The notes: a model not told the origin generated them from the letters alone. A stretch of DNA of 6,563 bases from Actinomycetes bacterium (GCA_021798075.1 JAJZYO010000119.1:1-6563); one strand, 5' to 3'; positions 1 through 5,858 are shown, numbered from the stretch's first letter. Made by a program: numbers and translations.

Positions 1-156
1 ACCACTTTGGTGGCAGAGAACGCCCGTCTGACGGCCGAGAACCGGCAACTGCGAGGGTTGGCCGAAAAACTCGAGGCTCGTGTTGCAGAACTGGAGCACC
101 GCCACCGGTGCCGAAGAGCTTGGGCCCTACGCTCAGCTCTTCGTTGCGGGCAATAA
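1..156 (+). pseudogene. 3' end of a coiled-coil ORF, possible IS66-type transposase N-terminal remnant
   Basis: The frame is open from the left edge to a TAA at 154-156 and encodes about 51 residues. Residues 3-33 are rich in Leu, Glu, Ala and Asn with a heptad-like pattern (LVAEN..L.AEN..L, then LEARVAELEHR). This style is typical of the leucine-zipper-like N-terminus of IS66 family TnpC transposases. After the coiled coil it turns into an Arg-rich stretch and stops. The Asn/Ser/Pro-rich segment that normally follows in IS66 is not visible in any of the three forward frames. I therefore read it as a truncated or frameshifted remnant. A similar fragment lies inverted near 4980-5030. The stop is in frame with the regulator that starts at 163 and sits only six bases before it. 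Alternative: the genuine C-terminus of an unrelated coiled-coil protein whose start lies outside the window. Confidence 0.4.
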
Positions 157-162
157 TGTCTT

Positions 163-3117
163 ATGCTCTCGCAGGTTCCCACTGCGCCCCCCAGGCGAGC
201 TCCCCTCGCCCTCGCTCCGCTGGTGGGTCGGCACAGTGACGTCGAGGGCATTGCCCACCAGCTTTCTCGGGCGCGGCTTGTAACGCTGGTCGGCCCGGGC
301 GGCGTCGGCAAGACGAGGCTGGCGGCCGAGGTGTTCGCCACTTCGGCAAAGGCGGACTACTGGGTCGACCTGGCACCTATCGGCCCCGAGCTAGTAGACG
401 TCGCAGTCGCCGATGCGCTCGGCGTCCACGAAGGCCACGTCGAAGGTGCGCTGGTGGCCGCGATTGATGCCCTTAGGTCTAAAGACGCCTCCTTGGTCCT
501 AGACAACGCCGAGCACGTCGCGGATGCCACTGCGAAATTTTGTTCCCAACTGCTGGGGCGTTCGGCCATTACCAAGGCGCTCGTGACGAGCCGGGAACCC
601 TTGGGGGTCCCGGGCGAGGTGGTCTGGCAGGTTGCCCCGCTCAGCCTGCCCGGCGCCCGAGAAGGACCCGAGGTCGCCTCCCACAGCGAAGCGGTCGAGG
701 CTTTTGTCACGAAGGCCCAGGCCGCTTCGCCATCGTTCGCGCTCGGAATGAGCAACCTGGAGGCGGTGACCTCCCTGTGCCACCGGCTAGACGGGCTCCC
801 CCTAGCCATCGAACTGGCGGTGGCCAACCTGCGAACGCTCAGCCTAAACCAGCTCTTGGCTGGCCTCGACGACATCTTCGGGCTCCTCGTCGGCGGCCCG
901 CGCGCACTGCCTGCCCGCCAACAAGCCTTGCGGGCTTCGTTGGACTGGAGCCACCGGCTCCTCGACGGGAGCGAACAGGCACTCCTGAGGCGCCTGTCGG
1001 TGTTCGCAGGCAGCTTTGGCCTCGACGCTGTCGTCCAAGTCGCAGGCGACGGGGAAGCGACCTATGCAACCTTGCGCCGCCTCGTCGACAAGTCGCTCGT
1101 GATCGCAGACGTGACTGGGGCTGAAGCCTCCTATAGGCTCCTCTCGACGGTCCGCCAGTACGCAAGGGAAAAGCTGTGCGCAGCTGGCGAAGAAGACGCT
1201 TACCTCGGCAAGCACCTGGCCTGGTGCGTGAAACGAGCGCTCCAAGCCGAGCCACGCCTCACCGGCGCCGAACAGGCCGTAGAGCTGGAGCGGCTCGAGC
1301 ACGACCTGAACGACATCCGCGCCGGCCTCGAGTTCGCGAGACGAGTAGGCAACTCGGGCGCAGCTCTCGAGATCACGAGCGCGCTCGGCCGCTTTTGGTA
1401 CCTCCACGGCCACTACCGGGAGGGCCGAGAGTGGCTCGACTGGGCAGTGGTAGCCGGCGGGCCTGGCGTTCAGGAAGCTGCGAAGGCAAAGGCGCTTTGG
1501 GCCAGTGGCCGGCTCGCGTTCCTGCAATGCGAGTACATCGCTGCCGTCAGGCGCCTTACGGCAGCGCTGCGCGCCTACAAGAAGCTAAACGACGCGAAAG
1601 GTACTGCAACGACGCTCCAAGTCCTCGGCAGCGTGGCCCGCGAACAAGGCAGGTACCAGCAGTCCGAGCGGCGCCATCGCGAAGCCAGGGAACTGTTCGA
1701 GGCGGCTGGCGATGCGTTGGGGGTTGCAACTTCAGTGGGCCTCCTAGGGTTTGTGGCCTGGCTGCGAGGAGATCTGGACGAGGCGGCGGCGCTTTGCAAC
1801 GAGGCGCTCGACGGTTTTGAACACCAGGGCGATGCCGAGGGTACCGCTTGGTCCCTGCTCAGCCTGGGCGTCGTGGCCTCCTACAGGGGCGACTTGGACC
1901 TGGCCGAGGAATTGTTCGGTCGAAGCCAGGCCATCTCTACCCAGATCGGCTTTCGGGAAGGTGTTGCCTGGTGCTCCAACCAACTTGGCCTGGTGGCACT
2001 CCGACGTGGCGCACCCGGCCTCGCTGGGCGCCTACTCCACCAGAGCCTCGAAATCCATCGCGAACTTGGCGACCAATGGCGGTTGGCGAGCGTATTGGAG
2101 GCGCTCGCAGCCACCAATACGCTCGCCGGCGACAGCAGGCGAGCTGCTTTGCTAATCGGTGCCGCTCAGGTGCTTCGGGAAAAGACTGGCGCGCCGGTGC
2201 CACGCTGCGAGATCGGAGATTACGAGGCAACCTTGGCAAAGGCAAAGGAGCTCCTCGGCCCAGAGGCCTTCGAGAAAGCCCTCGAAGAGGGCAAAGTGAT
2301 GAAGCTCGACAAACTCGCCAGCCTCGCGAGCCAGCCATTGGCTGACCCACCCCCGGTGGCGCTCGCCCCGAGCGCGCGCCGACCACGGCCCGCGCTGGCC
2401 GTGAAAGCACTGGGCCCGTTGGAAGTATCCGTCGGAGGGCGCTTGCTGGACGCGGCGGACTGGGGCTGGGCCAAGCCCCGCGAGCTCTTTCTCATCCTTT
2501 TGAGCTCGCCCCCGAAGACCAAGGAGCAACTGGGTGCGATGCTTTGGCCAGACGTGGGAGACGAACAGCTTCGCAACGCCCTCCACACAGCCTTGCGTGA
2601 CCTCCGACGCGCTCTAGGTGACCGGGAGTGGGTCATCTTCGGCCGAGGGCGCTACAAGTTCAACGCCGCGCTCTGCCACTACTACGACGTGAGCGAGTTT
2701 GAGTCGGCACTGGCGGCCGCCCAGCGGGCAGGGCCGGCGGCGTTGGCACACTTGGAAAGGGCGCTGAGCCTCTATGGGGGGGAGTTCCTGGAGGGGAGCG
2801 CGCTGGGTGAGTGGGCTGAGCAGCGCCGGCGGGAGCTCTCCACGCGCTACAGGGCTGCGCTCATGGCCACGGGAGCAGCGCATGTCGCCCAAGGCCAGCT
2901 CCGGCGCGCCGTCGGGGTCTACGAGCGGGCGATCGCCCGTGACCTTTTCGATGAAGAAGCACACCGTCAGCTCATGAAATGCTTGGCCCGGCTCGGAGAA
3001 CGGGCACGGGCGCTCCGCCACTACGAGGAGCTCTCCACCAATTTGCAAGCCCATTTAGGCGTTGGGCCGGCTCCCGAAACGGCCCGCCTCCGCAGCGAGC
3101 TGCTGGCCAAGGCCTGA
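163..3117 (+). CDS. NB-ARC/TPR transcriptional regulator with C-terminal SARP (winged helix + BTAD) module
   Basis: A 984-residue cytoplasmic STAND-type regulator. In order: a VGR motif (21-23) opening the ATPase; Walker A GPGGVGKT (44-51); Walker B LVLDNAEHV (111-119); a TSRE sensor-like motif (142-145); the NB-ARC GLPLA motif (211-215); the ARC/winged-helix part with SVFAGSF (279-285) and YRLLSTVRQYA (324-334). A helical TPR region covers about 440-670. Residues 661-722 (AALLIGAAQVLRE...LGPEAFEKALEEG) resemble the segment that precedes the LuxR helix-turn-helix in related regulators. After a Pro-rich linker (726-745), residues 746-834 resemble an OmpR/SARP winged helix (VKALGPLEVSVGG, AKPRELFLILL, NALHTALRDLRRALG) and 838-984 a BTAD. 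Known AfsR-type SARPs carry this module at the N-terminus. The in-frame TAA at 154-156 makes 163 the first usable start, though no clear Shine-Dalgarno precedes it. The ATPase/TPR part probably senses a signal and controls DNA binding; the target genes are unknown. Confidence 0.93.
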   Translation: MLSQVPTAPPRRAPLALAPLVGRHSDVEGIAHQLSRARLVTLVGPGGVGKTRLAAEVFATSAKADYWVDLAPIGPELVDVAVADALGVHEGHVEGALVAAIDALRSKDASLVLDNAEHVADATAKFCSQLLGRSAITKALVTSREPLGVPGEVVWQVAPLSLPGAREGPEVASHSEAVEAFVTKAQAASPSFALGMSNLEAVTSLCHRLDGLPLAIELAVANLRTLSLNQLLAGLDDIFGLLVGGPRALPARQQALRASLDWSHRLLDGSEQALLRRLSVFAGSFGLDAVVQVAGDGEATYATLRRLVDKSLVIADVTGAEASYRLLSTVRQYAREKLCAAGEEDAYLGKHLAWCVKRALQAEPRLTGAEQAVELERLEHDLNDIRAGLEFARRVGNSGAALEITSALGRFWYLHGHYREGREWLDWAVVAGGPGVQEAAKAKALWASGRLAFLQCEYIAAVRRLTAALRAYKKLNDAKGTATTLQVLGSVAREQGRYQQSERRHREARELFEAAGDALGVATSVGLLGFVAWLRGDLDEAAALCNEALDGFEHQGDAEGTAWSLLSLGVVASYRGDLDLAEELFGRSQAISTQIGFREGVAWCSNQLGLVALRRGAPGLAGRLLHQSLEIHRELGDQWRLASVLEALAATNTLAGDSRRAALLIGAAQVLREKTGAPVPRCEIGDYEATLAKAKELLGPEAFEKALEEGKVMKLDKLASLASQPLADPPPVALAPSARRPRPALAVKALGPLEVSVGGRLLDAADWGWAKPRELFLILLSSPPKTKEQLGAMLWPDVGDEQLRNALHTALRDLRRALGDREWVIFGRGRYKFNAALCHYYDVSEFESALAAAQRAGPAALAHLERALSLYGGEFLEGSALGEWAEQRRRELSTRYRAALMATGAAHVAQGQLRRAVGVYERAIARDLFDEEAHRQLMKCLARLGERARALRHYEELSTNLQAHLGVGPAPETARLRSELLAKA

Positions 3118-3222
3118 CGCCCCCCAGCATTCCCCCCTGCACCCCTTGCACGGCCCCCAGCGGAGCCAGGGAAGTTGTGACCTGCCAACCCGGCCAACCT
3201 ACCTGACAGAAAGGAAACCAAA
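3118..3222 (+). promoter_or_regulatory. Regulator-HAF intergenic region with four C-rich near-repeats
   Basis: This 105-base gap contains four similar heptamers: CCCCAGC at 3122, CCCCTGC at 3134, CCCTTGC at 3143 and CCCCAGC at 3155. Their spacings are 12, 9 and 12 bases, so the two identical outer copies are 33 bases apart. Known SARP operators are direct heptamer repeats about 11 bases apart, and the gene just upstream encodes a SARP-type DNA-binding module. An operator role is therefore possible but unproven, since C-runs are common in such DNA. I see no strong sigma-70 promoter. TTGTGA at 3175-3180 with TACCTG at 3200-3205 is weak and badly spaced. Confidence 0.25.
3208..3215 (+). promoter_or_regulatory. 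Ribosome binding site of the HAF-repeat gene
   Basis: AGAAAGGA lies seven bases before the ATG at 3223 in an A-rich leader. It is a good Shine-Dalgarno match at normal spacing, and it fixes the start immediately before a clear signal peptide. Confidence 0.7.
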
Positions 3223-4191
3223 ATGCTCACCACCAAAACCGCCGGCCGCCTAGCCGCAGCTGTCGGCCTCGCCACCGGCGCCCTCGCCCTCGCGACTACG
3301 AGTGCTTTCGGCGCGCCGGCGTTCCCAGCGGACGCTTCTGCGCACTACAGCTTCACCACCCTCGGTGACCCAGCCGACCCCACCTTCAACCAGCTCCTCG
3401 GCATCAACGACTTCGGCGTGATCGCCGGCTACTTCGGCAGCGGTTCGCCGGCTGCCACCCACCCCAACAAGGGCTACACGGTCCTCCCCTATAGCGCCGA
3501 CCGTTTCACCAACGAGAACTACCCGGCCAGCCAGCAAACACAGGTGACCGCTATCAACGACTGGGGCAACACGGTCGGCTTTTACGCGACCACTTCTGGC
3601 GCCAACTACGGCTTTTTGGACGAGGGTGGTGTGCTGCGCTCGGTCGCTGACCCGCTCACGACTTCCAAACCCCCGGTCAACCAGCTCCTCGGCATCAACA
3701 ACAATGGCCAAGCAGCAGGGTTCTACAACGACGCAAAAGGCAACCCCCACGCTTATGTGTGGAGCCGCTACACCAATACTTTCGTGGCAGTCAACCCGCC
3801 TGGCGCCTCGAGCGCCACAGCCACGGCCATAAACGACCACGGCGCCATCGGGGGGTTCTTCACCGAAGCCAACGGCACCGTCGCGAGCTTCATAAAGCAA
3901 GCTAACACTTGGAAGATCCTGGAAGTGCCCGGCTCCAAGATGACCGAGCTCTTCGGTCTCAACGACGAGGGTGTCGCGGTTGGCATGTACGTGGGCCAGC
4001 ACAAAAAGACCTTCGGGTTCATTTACGAGCACGGCGCGTTCGAGACGTTGAACGACCCAGCCGGCGTCGGCACCACGGTCGTGAACGGCCTCAACAACGC
4101 TGGTCAGATCGTCGGTTTTTACACCGATTCCAAGGGCAACACCGACGGCTTCGTTGCTTTCTTGCACCTCGTCGGCATACCGACGGCCTAA
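3223..4191 (+). CDS. Secreted HAF-repeat (extracellular repeat) protein
   Basis: A 322-residue exported protein. The N-terminus has Lys/Arg at 5 and 9, a hydrophobic stretch at about 11-26 and a likely signal peptidase I site near 30-33 (AFG/AP or APA/F). The mature part is built from six repeats with the core (G/A)(I/L)N(D/N)xGxxxG(F/Y/M)(F/Y). They start at residues 60, 110, 157, 202, 245 and 289, so the period is 43-50 residues. Each core except the last is followed after roughly 10-20 residues by an HAF-like element (NYGFLDEGG, PHAYVWSRY, VASFIKQAN, FGFIYEHGA); the last has only GFVAFLH before the end. This matches the HAF family of extracellular repeat proteins, which probably fold as beta-propeller-like or beta-rich units. 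Their function is generally unknown. No LPXTG motif, C-terminal membrane helix or catalytic motif is visible, so the protein is probably released or loosely wall-associated. The gene follows the SARP-type regulator and is closely followed by an NTF2-like gene. Confidence 0.88.
   Translation: MLTTKTAGRLAAAVGLATGALALATTSAFGAPAFPADASAHYSFTTLGDPADPTFNQLLGINDFGVIAGYFGSGSPAATHPNKGYTVLPYSADRFTNENYPASQQTQVTAINDWGNTVGFYATTSGANYGFLDEGGVLRSVADPLTTSKPPVNQLLGINNNGQAAGFYNDAKGNPHAYVWSRYTNTFVAVNPPGASSATATAINDHGAIGGFFTEANGTVASFIKQANTWKILEVPGSKMTELFGLNDEGVAVGMYVGQHKKTFGFIYEHGAFETLNDPAGVGTTVVNGLNNAGQIVGFYTDSKGNTDGFVAFLHLVGIPTA
3386..3408 (+). repeat. 23-bp exact direct repeat, copy 1 (in HAF gene)
   Basis: These 23 bases recur exactly at 3677-3699 and encode NQLLGIN at the start of repeats 1 and 3. 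The copies are 291 bases apart, which is 97 codons or two repeat periods, so the frame is kept. Confidence 0.85.
3677..3699 (+). repeat. 23-bp exact direct repeat, copy 2 (in HAF gene)
   Basis: Second exact copy of the element at 3386-3408, in the same reading frame and at the start of HAF repeat 3. The surrounding codons have diverged. Confidence 0.85.
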
Positions 4192-4196
4192 TAGCC

Positions 4197-4682
4197 ATGA
4201 GCCCCGACGCCATAGCGCCGGCGAGCGCTAGCTCGCCGGCCGAGGCGCTCGAACTGTTGTGCGAGGCTCTTTCCGACGGTGACGTCGAGGCTGCCGCCTC
4301 GCGTTACGAACCGGGCGCTGTCGTGTCGGTAGTCGCCGGCGACCGACGCCGTCACGGGGCGCTGCGAGAAGCCCTCGCTTCGTTGGCGGGCATGAAGCTG
4401 GCCGTCGAGGCGACCTGCCTGGGTACAGTCGTCGCCGGCGACACCGCCCTCGTGCTGGTCTACCGCTCAGTCAGCGGTTTGCCTGGCGAGGCCAAAACGG
4501 CATGCGCCGGGCAGGGGGCAGCAACGCTCCGGAGGCAACCCAGTGGAGCCTGGCTGATAGTCGCCGACCGCTGGGGCCTCAACGGGCCCTTAGCCGCCAA
4601 CTTCCCCCCGGCTCCCTCGCAGGCGCTCAAACAGGGCCGGCCGGCGCCTCCCCAGGGGGCCGAAGGCGGTAAAAGTCCGTGA
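4197..4682 (+). CDS. NTF2-like (SnoaL/DUF4440-type) small protein
   Basis: The product has 161 residues and resembles the NTF2-like superfamily. It has an N-terminal helix pair (ALELLCEALSDGDVEAAASRYEPGAVV, about 17-43), then a helix over 54-64, and then beta strands (LAVEATCLGTVVAGDTALVLVYRSV, about 68-92; AATLRRQPSGAWLIVADRWGLNG, 108-130). The pattern of a residue pair such as DGD near the helix turn and a closing strand with W, V, A, D is typical of DUF4440/SnoaL proteins, which bind small hydrophobic ligands or act as isomerases or hydrolases. No specific catalytic residue can be assigned. The last 30 residues are Pro/Gly/Gln-rich and probably disordered. There is no signal peptide. The ATG lies five bases after the HAF stop with no Shine-Dalgarno of its own, which suggests translational coupling. 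An in-frame extension upstream would run through the HAF gene in a shadow frame and is not credible. Confidence 0.75.
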   Translation: MSPDAIAPASASSPAEALELLCEALSDGDVEAAASRYEPGAVVSVVAGDRRRHGALREALASLAGMKLAVEATCLGTVVAGDTALVLVYRSVSGLPGEAKTACAGQGAATLRRQPSGAWLIVADRWGLNGPLAANFPPAPSQALKQGRPAPPQGAEGGKSP

Positions 4683-4847
4683 CCGTGCGAGGAAGGACCG
4701 CCGTCGCTCACGTCGGGGTGGAGCACCCAGTCCGGGCCCTCACGGTCTTGGATGAGGTTGCGGATGCCGCAAAACCGATCACTGCTTGCGCCCGGCCGCC
4801 ATCGACCTCGACGAACGCCCGAAGCACAGCTTTCCACGGTCAATGCC

Positions 4848-5057
4848 TCATACCGGTCGAGCAATTTGCCCGCCCATTCCAAAAAGGCTCGGTTGTGCGC
4901 TAGCAAACCTGCGCCTGCATGCCCGTCGTCGCCGGTGCCGGGCCAGCCTGGCGGCCGCTGCCGCTGTGGCTGCGGGCTCGCCCGCAAGCCGGGCGTTCTC
5001 CGCCGCCAAAGAACTGTTCTCGGCAACCAGCTCCTCGACCCGGTCAGCACCAGCCAC
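4848..5057 (-). pseudogene. Decayed coiled-coil ORF, possible transposase N-terminal remnant (minus strand)
   Basis: Read on the minus strand from a GTG at 5057-5055, the frame encodes VEELVAENSSLAAENARLAGE, then an Ala-rich run and an Arg-rich tail, and stops after 69 residues. The LVAEN..L.AEN..L.G core (5030-4980) matches the fragment at bases 7-57 at 11 of 17 residues. The DNA of the two segments agrees at about 30 of 51 positions by my hand alignment. No Shine-Dalgarno is visible. The protein-like character continues in a different frame downstream, which suggests a frameshift. An IS66-type origin is inferred only from the style of the coiled coil. A chance ORF remains possible. Confidence 0.35.
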
Positions 5058-5082
5058 ATAGCAAGCACGACCGACCGCGCGC

Positions 5083-5129
5083 GTTCAGTGGTGAATGGCC
5101 GCGCGCTCCGCGCGCGCTACCGACTGAAC
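5083..5129. promoter_or_regulatory. Inverted repeat / hairpin between relic ORF and DUF2630 gene
   Basis: The outer arms GTTCAGT (5083-5089) and ACTGAAC (5123-5129) are perfect complements. Inside them GCGCGC (5101-5106) and GCGCGC (5110-5115) form a second stem around a TCC loop. No T-run follows, so it is not a standard intrinsic terminator. It lies between a minus-strand relic and the + strand DUF2630 gene, and could be an operator, a transcript hairpin or the end of a lost mobile element. Confidence 0.45.
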
Positions 5130-5139
5130 AGTTACGGTG

Positions 5140-5145
5140 TACCTT
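5140..5145 (+). promoter_or_regulatory. Candidate -10 element for the DUF2630 gene
   Basis: TACCTT fits the relaxed actinobacterial -10 form TAnnnT. It would start transcription about 28 bases before the ATG at 5180 and leave room for the Shine-Dalgarno. No good -35 hexamer lies 16-18 bases upstream. That position is occupied by the right arm of the inverted repeat, so the hairpin could influence transcription. Confidence 0.25.
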
Positions 5146-5167
5146 GGGGCCTTGCCGGCGCCGAGCA

Positions 5168-5175
5168 AGAGGAGG
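5168..5175 (+). promoter_or_regulatory. Ribosome binding site of the DUF2630 gene
   Basis: AAGAGGAGG ends at 5175, four bases before the ATG at 5180 and one base before an in-frame GTG at 5177. The spacing favours the ATG. This strong site argues against any longer upstream start. Confidence 0.7.
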
Positions 5176-5179
5176 CGTG

Positions 5180-5422
5180 ATGCAAGACGCAGAAATCGTG
5201 GGCGAGATCCACAAGCTCATGCAGCAGGAGCACACACTAGAGCGGTCCCACGATGGCTCGGAGCTGTCCGCCGAGGAGCAGGACAAGCTCCACCGCATCG
5301 AAGAGACGCTCGACCAGTGCTGGGACTTGCTTCGCCAGCGGCGCGCCCGGCGGGCGGCTGGCCAGGACCCCGATGCCGCAGCGGTGAGGCCGAAAAACGT
5401 CGTCGAGGGTTACCGCCAATAG
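5180..5422 (+). CDS. DUF2630 family small protein
   Basis: An 80-residue cytoplasmic protein. It matches what I recall of the actinobacterial DUF2630 family: an N-terminal helix with IHKLMQQEHTLERSH (residues 9-23), an acidic SAEEQDKLHRIEETLDQCWDLLRQRRARR helix pair (about 28-56), and the ending AGQDPDAAAVRPKNVVEGYRQ (60-80). Length and motif order are normal for the family, so the gene looks intact. The function is unknown. It is highly charged and helical, with no membrane segment or catalytic motif. A GTG directly before the ATG could add one residue. The frame stays open further upstream to 4919, but that part is low-complexity and precedes a strong Shine-Dalgarno, so it is excluded. The next gene is over 200 bases away, which suggests a single-gene transcript. 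Confidence 0.85.
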   Translation: MQDAEIVGEIHKLMQQEHTLERSHDGSELSAEEQDKLHRIEETLDQCWDLLRQRRARRAAGQDPDAAAVRPKNVVEGYRQ

Positions 5423-5485
5423 CGGTGCGCTCGCGCCAGCGGTCGACCCGCAGCGGGCCCGGCAGCTCAGCACCTGACGGCCAAG

Positions 5486-5520
5486 GGCTCGACGGCTAGA
5501 CCTGCGACGGCTCGACGGCT
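5486..5520 (+). repeat. 12-bp direct repeat pair in intergenic DNA
   Basis: GGCTCGACGGCT occurs at 5486-5497 and again at 5509-5520, 23 bases apart. The shorter core CGACGGCT occurs three times (5490, 5505, 5513). It lies in the 214-base gap between the DUF2630 and zinc-finger genes. Function is unknown. It could be slippage debris or a protein-binding site. Confidence 0.6.
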
Positions 5521-5573
5521 GAGCCGCGAGGCCAGGGCCGCCGATGTGGCGGGGGGGCGAGCTCGATAGCTTG

Positions 5574-5579
5574 TTGACA
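5574..5579 (+). promoter_or_regulatory. Candidate -35 element for the zinc-finger gene
   Basis: A perfect TTGACA lies 57 bases before the ATG at 5637. The best -10-like bases downstream (around 5598-5606, ACCACTACA) are poor and not ideally spaced. If used, it places the promoter after the earlier in-frame ATG at 5544, supporting the shorter start. Confidence 0.35.
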
Positions 5580-5636
5580 CCCTGGACAGCAGCGGTGACC
5601 ACTACAGCGCCCGCCTTTCGGGTAAGCCTGGTGACG

Positions 5637-5858
5637 ATGGAGACGCTGCAAGGTGATGCGGGCGGCGAGCACCCGCTGCTCGCTGCCATTCGGCGGGACC
5701 TCGATGACGTGGACGCCGCCCTCGCGAAGCTCGACAAGGGCACCTACGGCCGCTGCGAGGCCTGCGGCGGGCCGGTAGGTGACGAGAGGCTCACGCGGTC
5801 TCCGGCCGAACGTTTTTGCGCGGCACACGAACACCACGATCCGCCAGAGGCTCTGTAG
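5637..5858 (+). CDS. TraR/DksA-like zinc-finger protein, CCCH variant
   Basis: A 73-residue protein with a helix (EHPLLAAIRRDLDDVDAALAKLDKG, 11-35) leading into YGRCEACGGPVGDERLTRSPAERFCAAH (37-64). Cys40-x2-Cys43-x17-Cys61-x2-His64 has the exact spacing of the TraR/DksA C4 finger, but the fourth Cys is replaced by His. E. coli TraR is also about 73 residues. Family members bind in the RNA polymerase secondary channel and alter initiation, often with stringent-response effects; many short actinobacterial homologues are uncharacterised. The helix has acidic residues (D21, D23, D24, D26), but I cannot tell whether they act like the DksA tip. I chose ATG 5637, because the stretch from ATG 5544 contains a TTGACA and no family sequence. 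GTG 5631 is an alternative. No strong Shine-Dalgarno is seen. Confidence 0.8.
   Translation: METLQGDAGGEHPLLAAIRRDLDDVDAALAKLDKGTYGRCEACGGPVGDERLTRSPAERFCAAHEHHDPPEAL

Larger units (their letters stand above)
4683..5179. other. About 500-base stretch without a convincing + strand gene; relic DNA
   Basis: Several short frames cross this stretch on both strands, but none shows a continuous recognisable protein on the + strand. The minus strand holds a coiled-coil segment (4980-5030). Downstream of it, in another minus-strand frame, is a protein-like piece: NRAFLEWAGKLLDRYEAL at about 4840-4893 and FCGIRNLIQDRE at about 4735-4770. This looks like a decayed, frameshifted gene, perhaps a transposase. 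The right part (5083-5179) carries an inverted repeat and the leader of the DUF2630 gene. Confidence 0.5.

Noticed and set aside
844..1527. Minus-strand ORF of 227 residues inside the regulator gene
   Set aside because: The + strand here encodes conserved NB-ARC and TPR sequence. The antisense frame shows no family features and no ribosome binding site.
3118..3170. Intrinsic terminator after the regulator gene
   Set aside because: The stretch is C-rich but I found no convincing stem followed by a T-run.
3250..4167. Long minus-strand ORF (305 residues) opposite the HAF gene
   Set aside because: It is the antisense of a well-supported secreted repeat protein. The translation is Val/Gly/Glu/Arg-rich with no recognisable domain, which is usual for antisense frames of GC-rich genes.
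4919..5179. Upstream extension of the DUF2630 protein
   Set aside because: The extension is Arg/Pro-rich low-complexity sequence passing through a hairpin, and the strong Shine-Dalgarno at 5168-5175 marks a start at 5180.
5544..5636. Upstream extension of the zinc-finger protein to the ATG at 5544
   Set aside because: The extra 31 residues are unlike the family, no ribosome binding site precedes the ATG, and a TTGACA promoter-like hexamer lies inside.
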